A stretch of 64,000 nucleotides of DNA from Butyrivibrio sp. CB08 (GTDB lineage: Bacteria; Bacillota; Clostridia; Lachnospirales; Lachnospiraceae), in assembly GCF_003625485.1 (NCBI RefSeq), contig NZ_RAIR01000001.1, positions 372,001-436,000 on the forward strand. Reading direction: 5' to 3'. Of the stretch, positions 1 through 8,779 are shown in pieces. The position numbers were made by a program, and so were the translations under genes. The notes under the pieces are model-generated. The model was not told the origin of the DNA, searched no databases, and saw nothing but the letters and a program-made list of their open reading frames with translations. How positions within the stretch are numbered: position 1 is the first letter of the stretch; every line of letters begins with the position of its first letter.

Positions 1-1
1 T

Positions 2-559
2 GACTACAGCTCACAGGCAGCTTATGCCAAGATCAAGTCAGACGCTGACGAGGTTAAGAAGTATCTTCAGAACAACAATATTACTGAGGATGAGATTGTA
101 TTCAGCGCTGTTGATATCAGAAGGACCTACAGGGATGTATATGATGCCAACGGCAACTACGTTGGTTCAGAAGAGGATGGCTACAAGCTCACCCAGAGCG
201 TGACAGTATCTTCAAGAAACATCGAGACAGTTGAGAAGATTTCAAGAGATATCTCAAGCCTTCTTGACAGAGGAGTGGAGCTTGAGTCAGATTACCCTGA
301 GTATTACTACTCAGACCTTGATGCCCTTAAACTTGATCTTATCGACAAGGCATCTCAGAATGCAAAAGAGAGAATAGACATAATTGCCAAGAACTCCGGA
401 GCAAGGCTTGGCAAGCTCAAGAACTCAAGTCTTGGCGTGTTCCAGATAACAGCTCAGAACTCAGGAACAAGCAGCTATTCTTACGACGGAGCTTTTGACA
501 CAAGCTCACAGCATAAAACTGCAACAATCACAGTCAAGCTTGAGTACGACCTTAAATAA
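2..559 (+). CDS. SIMPL (DUF541) domain protein, 5' end outside window
   Basis: The reading frame is open from base 2 to the TAA at 557-559, so this is the last 185 or so residues of a longer protein whose start lies upstream. The visible part alternates beta strands and helices: a helix-rich stretch around KYLQNNNI, the strands FSAVDIRRTYRDV and KLTQSVTVSS, the helical segment DALKLDLIDKASQNAKERID, and a final strand pair ending TATITVKLEYDLK. This is the usual C-terminal half of SIMPL (kinase-interacting-like, DUF541) proteins, which are normally exported or periplasmic and of poorly known function. The signal peptide, if any, is outside the window. A terminator follows within 10 bases, so this gene ends its transcription unit and is separate from the sugar operon downstream. 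Confidence 0.75.
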   Translation, partial: DYSSQAAYAKIKSDADEVKKYLQNNNITEDEIVFSAVDIRRTYRDVYDANGNYVGSEEDGYKLTQSVTVSSRNIETVEKISRDISSLLDRGVELESDYPEYYYSDLDALKLDLIDKASQNAKERIDIIAKNSGARLGKLKNSSLGVFQITAQNSGTSSYSYDGAFDTSSQHKTATITVKLEYDLK

Positions 560-565
560 GAGATA

Positions 566-616
566 AAGACCTGCAGGGAAGAGGCTATTTACGGCCATTC
601 TTCCTGTGGGTCTTTT
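566..616 (+). terminator. Rho-independent terminator after SIMPL gene
   Basis: Imperfect inverted repeat: AAGACCTGCAGGGAAGA on the left pairs with TCTTCCTGTGGGTCTT on the right, followed directly by a run of five T. It lies just after the TAA at 557-559. Confidence 0.75.
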
Positions 617-766
617 TGCGTTTTGGTAAATATATAAAATGCCACTGCTAAAATTGACACATTCGAGGATAAAATTGCACTATATAACACTTTAGGGCGT
701 AAGCAATAATATAACCATCAAAGACATATGTCACAAAAACGGAAAACGGAAAAAGGAGATTGAGTT

Positions 767-2077
767 ATGAAAAAAGGTGCATTATTGCTTTTAGCTATGG
801 CTATGTGCCCGGTTATGCTTGCCGGCTGCGGTTCACAGGCTCCAGTTGAAAAGACAAAAGTAACTTTCCAGACCTGGAATCCTGCAGATTCAGGACCAGA
901 CAGCCCAATTTACAAGATTATTGATGAGTTCGAAAAAGAAAATCCAGATATCGATGTTGAGTATCAGTACGTTGGTTCAAGCTCACATCAGGATCAGCTT
1001 CGTGTAAAGCTGATGGGAGGAGAGGGTCCTGACGTATTCGGAATCAGTGCAGGAGCATCATTCGAAGCATTCCGCGATTTCGAAGAAGATCTTACTCCTT
1101 TCTGTAAGCAGACATGGGGAGACAACTATCAGGACAAGTTCCTTGCATCATGTCTCGCCAATGTAAATGATGGCAACGGAAATACATACGGTCTTCCTCT
1201 TGGACAGACCTACGCCGGATACCTTTGGGCAGACGTAAACATGATGAAGGAAAACGGCTGTGAGATCCCAACTAACTACAGCGAGATGTTAGAGACATGT
1301 AAGACACTTCGCGCAAACGGACAGTTCCCACTTGCTATTGGAGCTATGGATTCATGGCTTAACCTTGACATGTGGATGACAATTGCAGCTGATGTTGACA
1401 GAGACGCTCTTTACAATGCGATCGATGGTAAGCAGTCCTTCGAGTCAGAGCCAATCATAGAGTCACTTAAGATCTGGCAGGACAGCTTTAGCAACGGAGT
1501 ATTCCAGGATAGTGCCATCAGCATGACTCTTTACAACGAAGTTAATGATATGTTCCAGCGTGAAGGAAGCATCCCAATGTTTGCTAATGGTTCATGGGCT
1601 ATGAACATGTACACATTAAGCGACGAGGAGACAAAGGCTAACTTCAACGGAGAAGGCAAGGATCACGATATCTTCCTTATTGACTGGAACGACGACGGAA
1701 AGGTAGCACCAGTTACCGCATCTACAGACGTTATCCTCTGCATGAATCCTGAGTCAAAGGTTAAGGACGCAGCTTTCAAGTGGATGAGCTATCTTGTAAC
1801 TGCAGGTCAGGATGTTCTTGTTAATCAGTACCTTGAGTACATGCCAACCTTAAGCGATATGGAGCTTCATGTAGAAGGTCTTAGCGAGGATGGACAGAAG
1901 AACCTTGAGTACATTGTAGAAAATGGTAAGACAAACGTTGCTGGCGTAAGAGGTATCCAGTACGCTGAGCTTTCAACAGCGGTATGTGATCAGCTTGAGG
2001 CTCTTGCCCTTGGTGATGTAACACCTGAAGAGGCAGCTGCCAAGATCCAGCAGGTATCAGAAAGCGTAGCACGCTAA
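767..2077 (+). CDS. ABC sugar transporter, extracellular binding lipoprotein
   Basis: A 436-residue family 1 solute-binding protein (MalE/UgpB type). The N-terminus is a lipoprotein signal peptide with lipobox LAGC, so Cys21 would be lipid-modified and anchor the protein outside the membrane. The mature part has the binding-protein pattern: VTFQTWNPAD strand, helix DEFEKENPDIDVEYQYV, and GGEGPDVFGISAG near residues 85-95. AAGGAG at 753-758, 8 bases before the ATG, supports the start. Two MalF/MalG-type permease genes follow within 25 bases; no ATPase gene is present, which is usual for these systems because a shared MsmK-type ATPase serves several importers. The YesMN two-component pair downstream is the probable regulator. 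Sugar specificity cannot be read from the sequence; oligosaccharides from plant polysaccharide are likely. Confidence 0.9.
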   Translation: MKKGALLLLAMAMCPVMLAGCGSQAPVEKTKVTFQTWNPADSGPDSPIYKIIDEFEKENPDIDVEYQYVGSSSHQDQLRVKLMGGEGPDVFGISAGASFEAFRDFEEDLTPFCKQTWGDNYQDKFLASCLANVNDGNGNTYGLPLGQTYAGYLWADVNMMKENGCEIPTNYSEMLETCKTLRANGQFPLAIGAMDSWLNLDMWMTIAADVDRDALYNAIDGKQSFESEPIIESLKIWQDSFSNGVFQDSAISMTLYNEVNDMFQREGSIPMFANGSWAMNMYTLSDEETKANFNGEGKDHDIFLIDWNDDGKVAPVTASTDVILCMNPESKVKDAAFKWMSYLVTAGQDVLVNQYLEYMPTLSDMELHVEGLSEDGQKNLEYIVENGKTNVAGVRGIQYAELSTAVCDQLEALALGDVTPEEAAAKIQQVSESVAR

Positions 2078-2099
2078 AAACAGAATAGGAGGAATGCAA

Positions 2100-2972
2100 A
2101 TGCGTAAAAGGCAAATGCTCAACTACTTTTACGTTGCTCCCATGCTGTTATTATTCGCTGCGTTTATTGTTTACCCGATCATATATAATGTCAGGATCAG
2201 TTTTTTTGAATGGAATGGTATCAGCAAGGAAATGAAGCTGGTAGGGTTTCAGAACTATATTGAACTCTTTCAGGATCCGATTCTGATTCGTATTCTTATA
2301 AATTTCCTGGTGTTCTCTTTTTCCACGATCATCATTCAGGGAATTCTGGGAATGTTCTTCGCAAGCCTTATGCGAAGCGGTTTAAAGATGTCAGGCCTTT
2401 ACAGGACTTTGATATATCTGCCAATTGTTGCTACACCTACGATCGTTGGTTCGGTTTTTTCCAAGATCTTAGAGACCAACAAAGGTTACCTAAATGAAAT
2501 GCTGCGGAGCGCCCACCTTGATTCACTGGCGCTCCCGTGGCTTGCCACACCTGCACTGGCAACCATGTGGGTCATCATAGTAAACATCTGGCAGTGGACC
2601 GGATACAGCATGCTTGTTTATTACACAGGAATGCTCAACATCCCCACAGAAGTATACGAAGCTGCGGACATAGATGGCGCAAGCCGTCTCCAGAGGTTCT
2701 TTTTCGTAACCTTCCCTATGCTTCGAAGCACTCATTTCACAATCTTTATCATGGGCATGATCGGCTCACTAAAAACCTTCGACATACCTTACGTACTTAC
2801 AGGAGGCGGCCCTAATCATGCGACGGAGTTCTTCTCCACATACATAAACACCCTTTCCTTTGAAACCTTCAATCAGGGTAAGGCTTCAGCAGTTGTAACG
2901 CTTATGCTGGTAATAGCAATGGCAATAACTGCAGTCCAGCTCAGGATCTATTACAAGCAGGAGAAAGGATAA
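2100..2972 (+). CDS. ABC sugar transporter permease, MalF type
   Basis: Inner-membrane permease of about 290 residues with six predicted membrane segments (the first is YVAPMLLLFAAFIVYPIIY). The EAA loop that contacts the ATPase is seen as EAADIDGASRLQRF in the C-terminal half, typical of the UgpA/MalF subfamily. An in-frame ATG at 2094 exists, but AGGAGG at 2087-2092 leaves only one base before it; the ATG at 2100 has 7-base spacing and is the better start. The gene lies 22 bases after the binding-protein gene and one base before the next permease, so the three are almost certainly one operon and one transporter. Confidence 0.9.
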   Translation: MRKRQMLNYFYVAPMLLLFAAFIVYPIIYNVRISFFEWNGISKEMKLVGFQNYIELFQDPILIRILINFLVFSFSTIIIQGILGMFFASLMRSGLKMSGLYRTLIYLPIVATPTIVGSVFSKILETNKGYLNEMLRSAHLDSLALPWLATPALATMWVIIVNIWQWTGYSMLVYYTGMLNIPTEVYEAADIDGASRLQRFFFVTFPMLRSTHFTIFIMGMIGSLKTFDIPYVLTGGGPNHATEFFSTYINTLSFETFNQGKASAVVTLMLVIAMAITAVQLRIYYKQEKG

Positions 2973-2973
2973 G

Positions 2974-3795
2974 GTGGCGCCCGTGAGAGTTGAAATGAAA
3001 CGAAAACAAAAACACAACAAGGATCTGGTGATACATATCCTTTGCATTATTGCCTGCCTCATCTTTATGTATCCCCTGATCGTGATGTTCAGAAAATCAT
3101 TATCAGTCAACGGATTTAAGAACTACTCAGTAGTATTTAATTCCATGACACTGCACAAGAACTTTTTTAACAGCTGCTTTATTGTAGGAAGCGTTCTGCT
3201 GATCGTATTTGTTGTTTTATCTCTTTCAGCATTTGCTTTCTCAAAGCTCGAATTTCCAGGTAAACACATTCTCTACTATGTACTTCTTATGGGGATGATG
3301 ATGCCAACTGCAGCCCTTGTTTTTCCGGTATTCATGACTGTAAAACAGTTTGGAATGCTGGGAAGCCGTTTTTCAGTAGTTCTTCCTTATGCTGCACTTA
3401 GCACGTGTTTCAACCTGATGATGTTGAAAAACTACTTTGATACTTTGCCTGATGCACTAATGGAGGCAACATATATAGATGGTGGGAGCAACTTTAAATC
3501 ATTTATCTACGTGATGCTACCCCTTGCAAAGCCAGGACTTGCGTTCACACTTATTCAGACTTTCCTTCTGTCCTGGAATGAGCTTCAGCTTGCTATGACA
3601 TTTATCACAGATAAAGCCAAGCTTCCACTTTCAGTAATACCCATATATTTTTCAGCAAAGACAGGTTCAGCACAATTTCCTGTACAGGTCATTTTTGCGG
3701 CCCTTATCATCTGTCTGGCGCCGATCGCGATATTCTACGTATTTGCGTCCAGGTTCATGGTTGAGGGTATGACAGCAGGAGCAGTGAAAGGATAA
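2974..3795 (+). CDS. ABC sugar transporter permease, MalG type
   Basis: A 273-residue permease, the second half of the membrane channel. Six hydrophobic segments are visible, with the EAA loop as MEATYIDGGSNFKSF followed by MLPLAKPG, the MalG/UgpE pattern. The start is a GTG at 2974, one base after the stop of the previous gene; AGGAG at 2959-2963 and AAAGG at 2964-2968 lie 5-10 bases upstream. A later GTG (2983) and ATG (2995) are less well placed. The close spacing implies translational coupling with the MalF-type subunit. The C-terminus VEGMTAGAVKG is the usual ending of this subfamily. Confidence 0.9.
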   Translation: MAPVRVEMKRKQKHNKDLVIHILCIIACLIFMYPLIVMFRKSLSVNGFKNYSVVFNSMTLHKNFFNSCFIVGSVLLIVFVVLSLSAFAFSKLEFPGKHILYYVLLMGMMMPTAALVFPVFMTVKQFGMLGSRFSVVLPYAALSTCFNLMMLKNYFDTLPDALMEATYIDGGSNFKSFIYVMLPLAKPGLAFTLIQTFLLSWNELQLAMTFITDKAKLPLSVIPIYFSAKTGSAQFPVQVIFAALIICLAPIAIFYVFASRFMVEGMTAGAVKG

Positions 3796-3807
3796 GACGA
3801 GGAACAG

Positions 3808-5484
3808 ATGAGTAGCAAAGGCAGGCGTGAGAGCAAAAGTAAAAAGCTGGTTTTCAGTATCACCATACTATTATGTATCGTTTATTTCTTTGTATTCGTA
3901 GCCATAAGCGGAACAAACTATGTACTCAAGATACGAAGTGAAAACCAGAATAACAGAACATACCTTTGCAACACGCTGACGACCCTTGATGACAAGATCA
4001 AGGATATCAGCAGGGTCTCACTTATGACCATGGCTGATGACAACGTTCTTGATATCATCTCTACCTACAGGGACATGGATGAAGGTGAAAAGCTTTCAGC
4101 TGGTAAGTACTTAAGGAACTTCTACTCATCACTTACGATCATCAGAAATGACATCAGCGGTATTTACATCATGGACAATGAGGATATGATCTTTCATTTC
4201 GATGATGCCTCTTCCACACCTAAGAGTAACAATACCGGGATGACCATTCCTGAGCAGATAGCTGCCATGGAGCAGGAGCCAATGCTGCTTGATAACTGCA
4301 GGATCATAATCGACAAACAGCCTCACTTCATGCGTTTTAACGGCGAGTATGTATCCAATCCTTACTATTCAGTTTGTCTCTGGATGGTGAGGGACATCTA
4401 CAGTTTCTCACCTCACGAGAAAATTGGAGAGATCGTTCTGACAGCACCGGTAGACAGACTCAACTACATCTGTTCAAGCACCTTACAATCAGATTATTTC
4501 TACCTGCTGTCTACACAGAACGGAAGAGTTATCTGCAGTATGAATCCGGATGAGCTTCTTCTTAGTACCGATGAACTCATTGGGGACAGGCTTCCTAAAA
4601 ATGGAAGCGGATATGTAAATTACGGCGGCGTAAGCTACTACGCCACCAGCCTTGCGTCTCCCGACAATGGCCTAAGGCTCATTGTTGGAAGAAACGCAAA
4701 GAGCATAGTTAAAGATATATTCAGGTTTGTACCAATGTATCTTATAAGCAGCATCATTGCTCTTATCATAGTGATCATTGTTACAAACAATCAGGCAAGG
4801 CTAAGAGATGCCCAGATGAGAGAGCAGCGGATGACAATGCTTTATCTAAAGAGTCAGATCAATCCGCATTTTCTCTATAACACCCTTGATACAATACGTA
4901 TCAGTGCGGAGATGAACAGCGACCTTCAGGTTGCGGATATGCTTATGAAGCTGGTTTCATTCTTCAGGCTTAGCATGAGGTTTAACCAGTCCATCGTAAC
5001 TATAGAGCACGAGCTTGATCTTATTGAAAACTACCTGGCTCTGATGCACTACAGATATACAGACATTGAGAGCAGCATCGATTGCGAGCCGGACCTACTG
5101 GACATTGAACTTCCAAACTTTATCCTGCAGCCGGTTGTAGAAAACAGTATTTTGCATGGCTTAAGAGATAAGGGTTACAGCGGAAAGATCGAGATTTCAG
5201 TTCACGAAACAGAGGACGACCACATTGAACTTTCTGTTTCAGACAATGGAATCGGAATGACGGACGAAGCAAGAGAGAGGATCAAAGCTCTTTTGTCAGG
5301 AGAAGTCAGTGACAAGGATAAGCACAGCAGCATCGGTCTTCAAAATGTCCAGCACAGGTTAAAGCTCTTTTACGATGAATCCTGTGGCCTTAGCTATAAA
5401 GAAAATCCAAGCGGCGGAATTACAGCAATTATCAGGATCCGCAAAGAAATATCCAATACCGGGGAAGGAGCAGAAATACACTAA
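3808..5484 (+). CDS. Sensor histidine kinase, YesM family
   Basis: A 558-residue membrane kinase. TM1 (about residues 13-35) and TM2 (about 307-328) enclose an extracytoplasmic sensor region of some 270 residues. The cytoplasmic part has the His_kinase (PF06580) box with SQINPHFLYNTLDTI; His354 in NPHFLYN is the predicted phosphorylation site. The ATPase domain follows, with N-box QPVVENSILHGL and G1 box DNGIGM, then a C-terminal SIGLQNVQHRL. This is the LytS/YesM class that pairs with AraC-type regulators. The gene overlaps the regulator gene by one base (TAATG at 5482-5486) and follows the sugar transporter genes by 12 bases, so it probably senses the transported sugar or the loaded binding protein and controls this operon. 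That last point is inferred from context. Confidence 0.92.
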   Translation: MSSKGRRESKSKKLVFSITILLCIVYFFVFVAISGTNYVLKIRSENQNNRTYLCNTLTTLDDKIKDISRVSLMTMADDNVLDIISTYRDMDEGEKLSAGKYLRNFYSSLTIIRNDISGIYIMDNEDMIFHFDDASSTPKSNNTGMTIPEQIAAMEQEPMLLDNCRIIIDKQPHFMRFNGEYVSNPYYSVCLWMVRDIYSFSPHEKIGEIVLTAPVDRLNYICSSTLQSDYFYLLSTQNGRVICSMNPDELLLSTDELIGDRLPKNGSGYVNYGGVSYYATSLASPDNGLRLIVGRNAKSIVKDIFRFVPMYLISSIIALIIVIIVTNNQARLRDAQMREQRMTMLYLKSQINPHFLYNTLDTIRISAEMNSDLQVADMLMKLVSFFRLSMRFNQSIVTIEHELDLIENYLALMHYRYTDIESSIDCEPDLLDIELPNFILQPVVENSILHGLRDKGYSGKIEISVHETEDDHIELSVSDNGIGMTDEARERIKALLSGEVSDKDKHSSIGLQNVQHRLKLFYDESCGLSYKENPSGGITAIIRIRKEISNTGEGAEIH

Positions 5485-6230
5485 TGCGTAGTCTAAAGGT
5501 ACTTCTGGCAGATGATGAACATACAATCAGAGAAGGCTTCAAGACACTATTTGACTGGGAAAAGCACGGCTGCACCCTTGTAGGTGAAGCCAGAGATGGA
5601 AAAGAGACTTTGGAAAAAATTGAGTCTCTAAGCCCTGACATAGTGATCATTGATATCAGCATGCCTGTATTTACTGGCCTTGAGGTTATAGGGCAGTGCA
5701 GGAAAAGAGGTCTTAAAACCGCCTTTGTAATTGTCAGCGGTTACGACGATTTCTCTTACTGCCAGGAAGCGCTTAAGCTCCATGTTGAAGCATATCTTCT
5801 TAAGCCCGTTAACTTTGCTGAACTTGATGAGCTGGTGGACAGACTCAAGATCAAGCTTTCGGAAAAAGAGATATTAAAAGATCAGGTATCTTCTGACACA
5901 GATAAAAAGCTTATTCATGACATGACAACATTCTTAAATGAACACCTTCATGAGGAGATAAGCCTTAAGATACTTGGCGAAGCTTTTTACCTGACACCTA
6001 ACTACATAAGTAGGGTGTTCAGAACAGAGCTTGGAGTCAATTACCTCTCATATCTGACTCACCTTCGTATGGAAAAGGCCAAGCAGCTTCTTCTTAATAC
6101 GGAGATGGGAATTGCAGAAATATCAGAAGCTGTCGGATTTAACGACTACAGAACCTTTACAAAAGTATTCAAGCGATATGAAAATGTTCCTCCCACTCAG
6201 TTTAGAAAATACATGAGGACAAGTACATGA
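5484..6230 (+). CDS. Response regulator with AraC-type DNA-binding domain, YesN family
   Basis: A 248-residue regulator. The N-terminal REC domain (1-120) has all key residues: Asp10/Asp11 acidic pocket, Asp57 phosphoacceptor in IIDISMP, Ser85 and Lys107 in LLKP. The C-terminal HTH_18 domain (about 145-245) shows the two helix-turn-helix units and the family signature AEISEAVGFNDYRTFTKVFKRY. It is the cognate regulator of the YesM-type kinase upstream, with which it overlaps by one base, and it overlaps the following hydrolase gene by four bases (ATGA at 6227-6230). It probably activates the sugar-uptake operon in which it lies; the operator cannot be identified from the sequence alone. Confidence 0.93.
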   Translation: MRSLKVLLADDEHTIREGFKTLFDWEKHGCTLVGEARDGKETLEKIESLSPDIVIIDISMPVFTGLEVIGQCRKRGLKTAFVIVSGYDDFSYCQEALKLHVEAYLLKPVNFAELDELVDRLKIKLSEKEILKDQVSSDTDKKLIHDMTTFLNEHLHEEISLKILGEAFYLTPNYISRVFRTELGVNYLSYLTHLRMEKAKQLLLNTEMGIAEISEAVGFNDYRTFTKVFKRYENVPPTQFRKYMRTST

Positions 6231-7138
6231 ACTTAACCGAGGAATGGGAAAGCCTGATTCCGGGCGCGAATATGGCCTGGGACGAGATGTGCTTTCAGCT
6301 TGTTAAACATAAAATAACGAAATTATCGATTTGGCCGGATAATAAGAATACACCCCTATGGGATAACACAATTCACCAACAAAAACCCTCATTATTTATT
6401 TTCCCCCTCATAAAATATGATCCAAATTTTATACTTATCATCCCGGGGGGTGCATTTTTATTTAAATCAGTTCATGAAGCTTATCCTGTGGCAAAGGCTT
6501 TCAGGGAAAAAGGCTTCAATGTAGCGATCCTGAATTACCGTGTAAGACCCTATGACAATGATGCGATAGCAGCAGATGGAATGAGGGCAATGCAGTGCCT
6601 TAGGCACTTTGCTAGAGAAGGCGGTATCAGGGATCCCCAGATCATTACAGTTGGCTTTTCGGCCGGAGGTATTCTAACTTCTTTAGTAAACATACAATCT
6701 TCCAAGGGTTACCTTGGAATCTACGATGAAATATCCACAGAAAAAATTCTCCCAGACGCAGAAATAATGGTATACGGCGCATTTACGAACACCGGTGTCA
6801 CAGATCACGAAACCAGTGTTTATAGGAGGCTTTGCGGTTTTTCGAGGGATATTCCATTAACAAATGCATCAGAATCCATACTGCTTAAACTCCCATTAGA
6901 GCTGCCGCCATTATTTATGGCCCAAACTGATGACGATGATCCCCTCTTTATTTTGGAGATGGGAAAAGCGTGGCAGGAGAGAGGTATTCCTTTTGAGATG
7001 CACTTGTTTCATGGAGGATGCCATGGAGGCGGATTGTATGACGGAAAAGACGGAGCCGAAGAGAATATACACGCTGCTCACTGGTTTGAACTTTGCTGTG
7101 AGTGGATAAATGGACTTAAGAAAACAGACTCAGATTAA
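6227..7138 (+). CDS. Alpha/beta hydrolase, acetyl-esterase-like
   Basis: A 303-residue cytoplasmic alpha/beta hydrolase with no signal peptide. The nucleophile elbow is G-F-S-A-G with Ser145; an oxyanion-hole segment IIPGGAF lies at about 71-77; the acid is probably Asp238 in the DDDDP run, and the histidine His266 in HGGCHGGG. This resembles BD-FAE and XynX-type acetyl esterases that remove acetyl groups from imported xylo- or manno-oligosaccharides, which fits its place in a sugar-uptake operon; activity on another small ester is possible. It overlaps the YesN gene by ATGA. The first 80 codons are richer in AT and in rare-looking codons (ATA, TTA, CCC) than the genes around them, hinting at separate ancestry. 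Confidence 0.8.
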   Translation: MNLTEEWESLIPGANMAWDEMCFQLVKHKITKLSIWPDNKNTPLWDNTIHQQKPSLFIFPLIKYDPNFILIIPGGAFLFKSVHEAYPVAKAFREKGFNVAILNYRVRPYDNDAIAADGMRAMQCLRHFAREGGIRDPQIITVGFSAGGILTSLVNIQSSKGYLGIYDEISTEKILPDAEIMVYGAFTNTGVTDHETSVYRRLCGFSRDIPLTNASESILLKLPLELPPLFMAQTDDDDPLFILEMGKAWQERGIPFEMHLFHGGCHGGGLYDGKDGAEENIHAAHWFELCCEWINGLKKTDSD

Positions 7139-7151
7139 GGAGGAGTTAACG

Positions 7152-8711
7152 ATGGTATTACAGCACGATGTATATAGAGATAAAGTAAAAGGCTGCTGGA
7201 TGGGCAAGAATATCGGCGGCGTTCTTGGTGGTCCTTTCGAGGGAAAGAGACAGTTCAACGACGCTACATTTTATGTGCAGGATCTAAGGAATGGCCCTCC
7301 AGCCAATGACGACCTTGACCTTCAGATCGCATGGCTTGCAGCTGTTGAGAGATATGGCAGAAACGTTGATGCCTCTATCCTTGGTGAGTATTGGCTCAAC
7401 TACATCATTCCCAACTGGGTTGAGTATGGTCAGGGAAAAGCAAACCTTCGCGCAGGCCTTGTACCACCCCTTAGCGGAGCAGTAGATAACGACTATAAGA
7501 ATTCAAACGGATGCTGGATCAGATCTGAGATCTGGGCATGTCTTGCTCCAGGTAATCCAGAGCTTGCAACCAGATACGCCTTTGAGGATGCCATAGTTGA
7601 CCACGCTTCAGAAGGTATGCTTGCTGAGATCTTTGTTACAGCTCTTCAGTCAGCCGCATTTGTTGAGAGCGATCCATACAAGCTCATCGACATCGCACTT
7701 ACATATATACCTGAAGACTCAATGGTAGCAAAGTGCGTAAAGAAAGCTCTTGAGTGCAAGGAAAAGAACGTTTCATTTAAGGAAGCTATCGCCCTTATCC
7801 ACGAGGTATGTCCTGGTTCCTTCGGTGTTCAGTGCAACACTGTTAAGGAGGCCGAGGAAAGAACCAAGGCCATGGGCTTTAAGACCGTGGGCGAAGCTGG
7901 AATGGATGCTCCAGAGCACATGGGCTACATCGTTATTGCATGGCTCTACGGCGATGACTTCGAGCAGCGCATGATCCATGCCAACGAGATCGGAGAGGAT
8001 ACTGACTGCACCTGTGCTACACTTGGTGCAATCCTTGGAATCATTCATGGGGCAAAAGAGCTGCCGGCTAAATGGACAGATCCTCTTGGAGATAAGATCG
8101 TAACAATGTGTATCGACAAGACGTGGGATGGAATCTGGGTTCCTGCAACCTGCACAGAGCTTGCAGACAGGATCATCAGAGTAGTACCTGGATTCCTTGG
8201 AGTAGATATTGTTGACATCCTTGCTCCTGGCGGATACACAATCAAGTGTCAGGAAGATCTTCACTGCAACGGAGAGCTAGGCTACATTCACAGGATCAAC
8301 CCAACACTTAAGGATCACCACATGTCAGTAAGAGAGCTTTCATCTCTTAGCAGCAATGTAATTAGAAGCTATTATCCTTCATTCGAAGTTCTTGTAGATC
8401 TTAAAGAGGAGCCATTCTTTAAGCCAGGACAGGAGAAGAGGATCAAAGTAACAGTTAGAAACTGCTTCGAACAGCGCCGTGAGGAGTGGGCTAGGATTAC
8501 ACTTCACACACCAGATGGAGTAGAGGTTATTGGAGCAAAGGAGTGCATGCTTCCACTTAACAACCTCTGGGGAGCAAAGGCAGAGTGCGAGTTTGCCTTT
8601 AACGCTGATATGTTTAGCCGTGGCAAGCTTGAACTTCTTGTGGAGGTTCAGCTTGAGGGAAGACACTCCTACGGAGTTACAAAAGTAGTAATGATGCAAA
8701 AAGGAATCTGA
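7152..8711 (+). CDS. ADP-ribosylglycohydrolase-family protein with C-terminal beta-sandwich
   Basis: A 519-residue protein. An in-frame ATG exists at 7110, but AAGGAGGAG at 7137-7145 points to the ATG at 7152, just after the stop of the esterase gene. Residues 1 to about 370 form an ADP-ribosyl-glycohydrolase (ARH) fold with both metal-binding signatures: DDLD (Asp53, Asp54, Asp56) and GEDTDCTCATLGAILG (Asp283, Thr284, Asp285). The last 120 or so residues look like an immunoglobulin-like beta sandwich (FKPGQEKRIKVTVRN and following strands). ARH enzymes remove ADP-ribose from proteins or small molecules using two Mg ions, but operon-encoded relatives next to sugar transporters may act on other glycosidic or N-ribosyl bonds. 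Here the gene ends the transport operon and a terminator follows, so a role in processing the imported compound is a fair inference, not shown. Confidence 0.82.
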   Translation: MVLQHDVYRDKVKGCWMGKNIGGVLGGPFEGKRQFNDATFYVQDLRNGPPANDDLDLQIAWLAAVERYGRNVDASILGEYWLNYIIPNWVEYGQGKANLRAGLVPPLSGAVDNDYKNSNGCWIRSEIWACLAPGNPELATRYAFEDAIVDHASEGMLAEIFVTALQSAAFVESDPYKLIDIALTYIPEDSMVAKCVKKALECKEKNVSFKEAIALIHEVCPGSFGVQCNTVKEAEERTKAMGFKTVGEAGMDAPEHMGYIVIAWLYGDDFEQRMIHANEIGEDTDCTCATLGAILGIIHGAKELPAKWTDPLGDKIVTMCIDKTWDGIWVPATCTELADRIIRVVPGFLGVDIVDILAPGGYTIKCQEDLHCNGELGYIHRINPTLKDHHMSVRELSSLSSNVIRSYYPSFEVLVDLKEEPFFKPGQEKRIKVTVRNCFEQRREEWARITLHTPDGVEVIGAKECMLPLNNLWGAKAECEFAFNADMFSRGKLELLVEVQLEGRHSYGVTKVVMMQKGI

Positions 8712-8725
8712 TCTTTATAAAAAAA

Positions 8726-8760
8726 TAAAAGCCCTGAGGTATAGTACCTCGGGGCTTTTG
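8726..8760. terminator. Bidirectional terminator between convergent genes
   Basis: Stem AAAGCCCTGAGGTA / TACCTCGGGGCTTTT with a 3-base loop, T-rich on the plus strand and preceded by an A-run that becomes a T-run on the minus strand. It can serve the ARH gene (plus) and the DegV gene (minus). Confidence 0.9.
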
Positions 8761-8779
8761 CATATCATAAAATGAAGTT

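Noticed and set aside
654..686. TTGACA (654-659) and TATATA (681-686) as promoter of the first sugar operon
   Set aside because: The spacing is 21 bases, too long for a normal sigma-A promoter, and no better -10 lies at 16-18 bases.
7773..8264. A 163-codon open frame antisense to the ARH-family gene
   Set aside because: No ribosome site and no protein family; the sense gene has clear motifs over the same bases.
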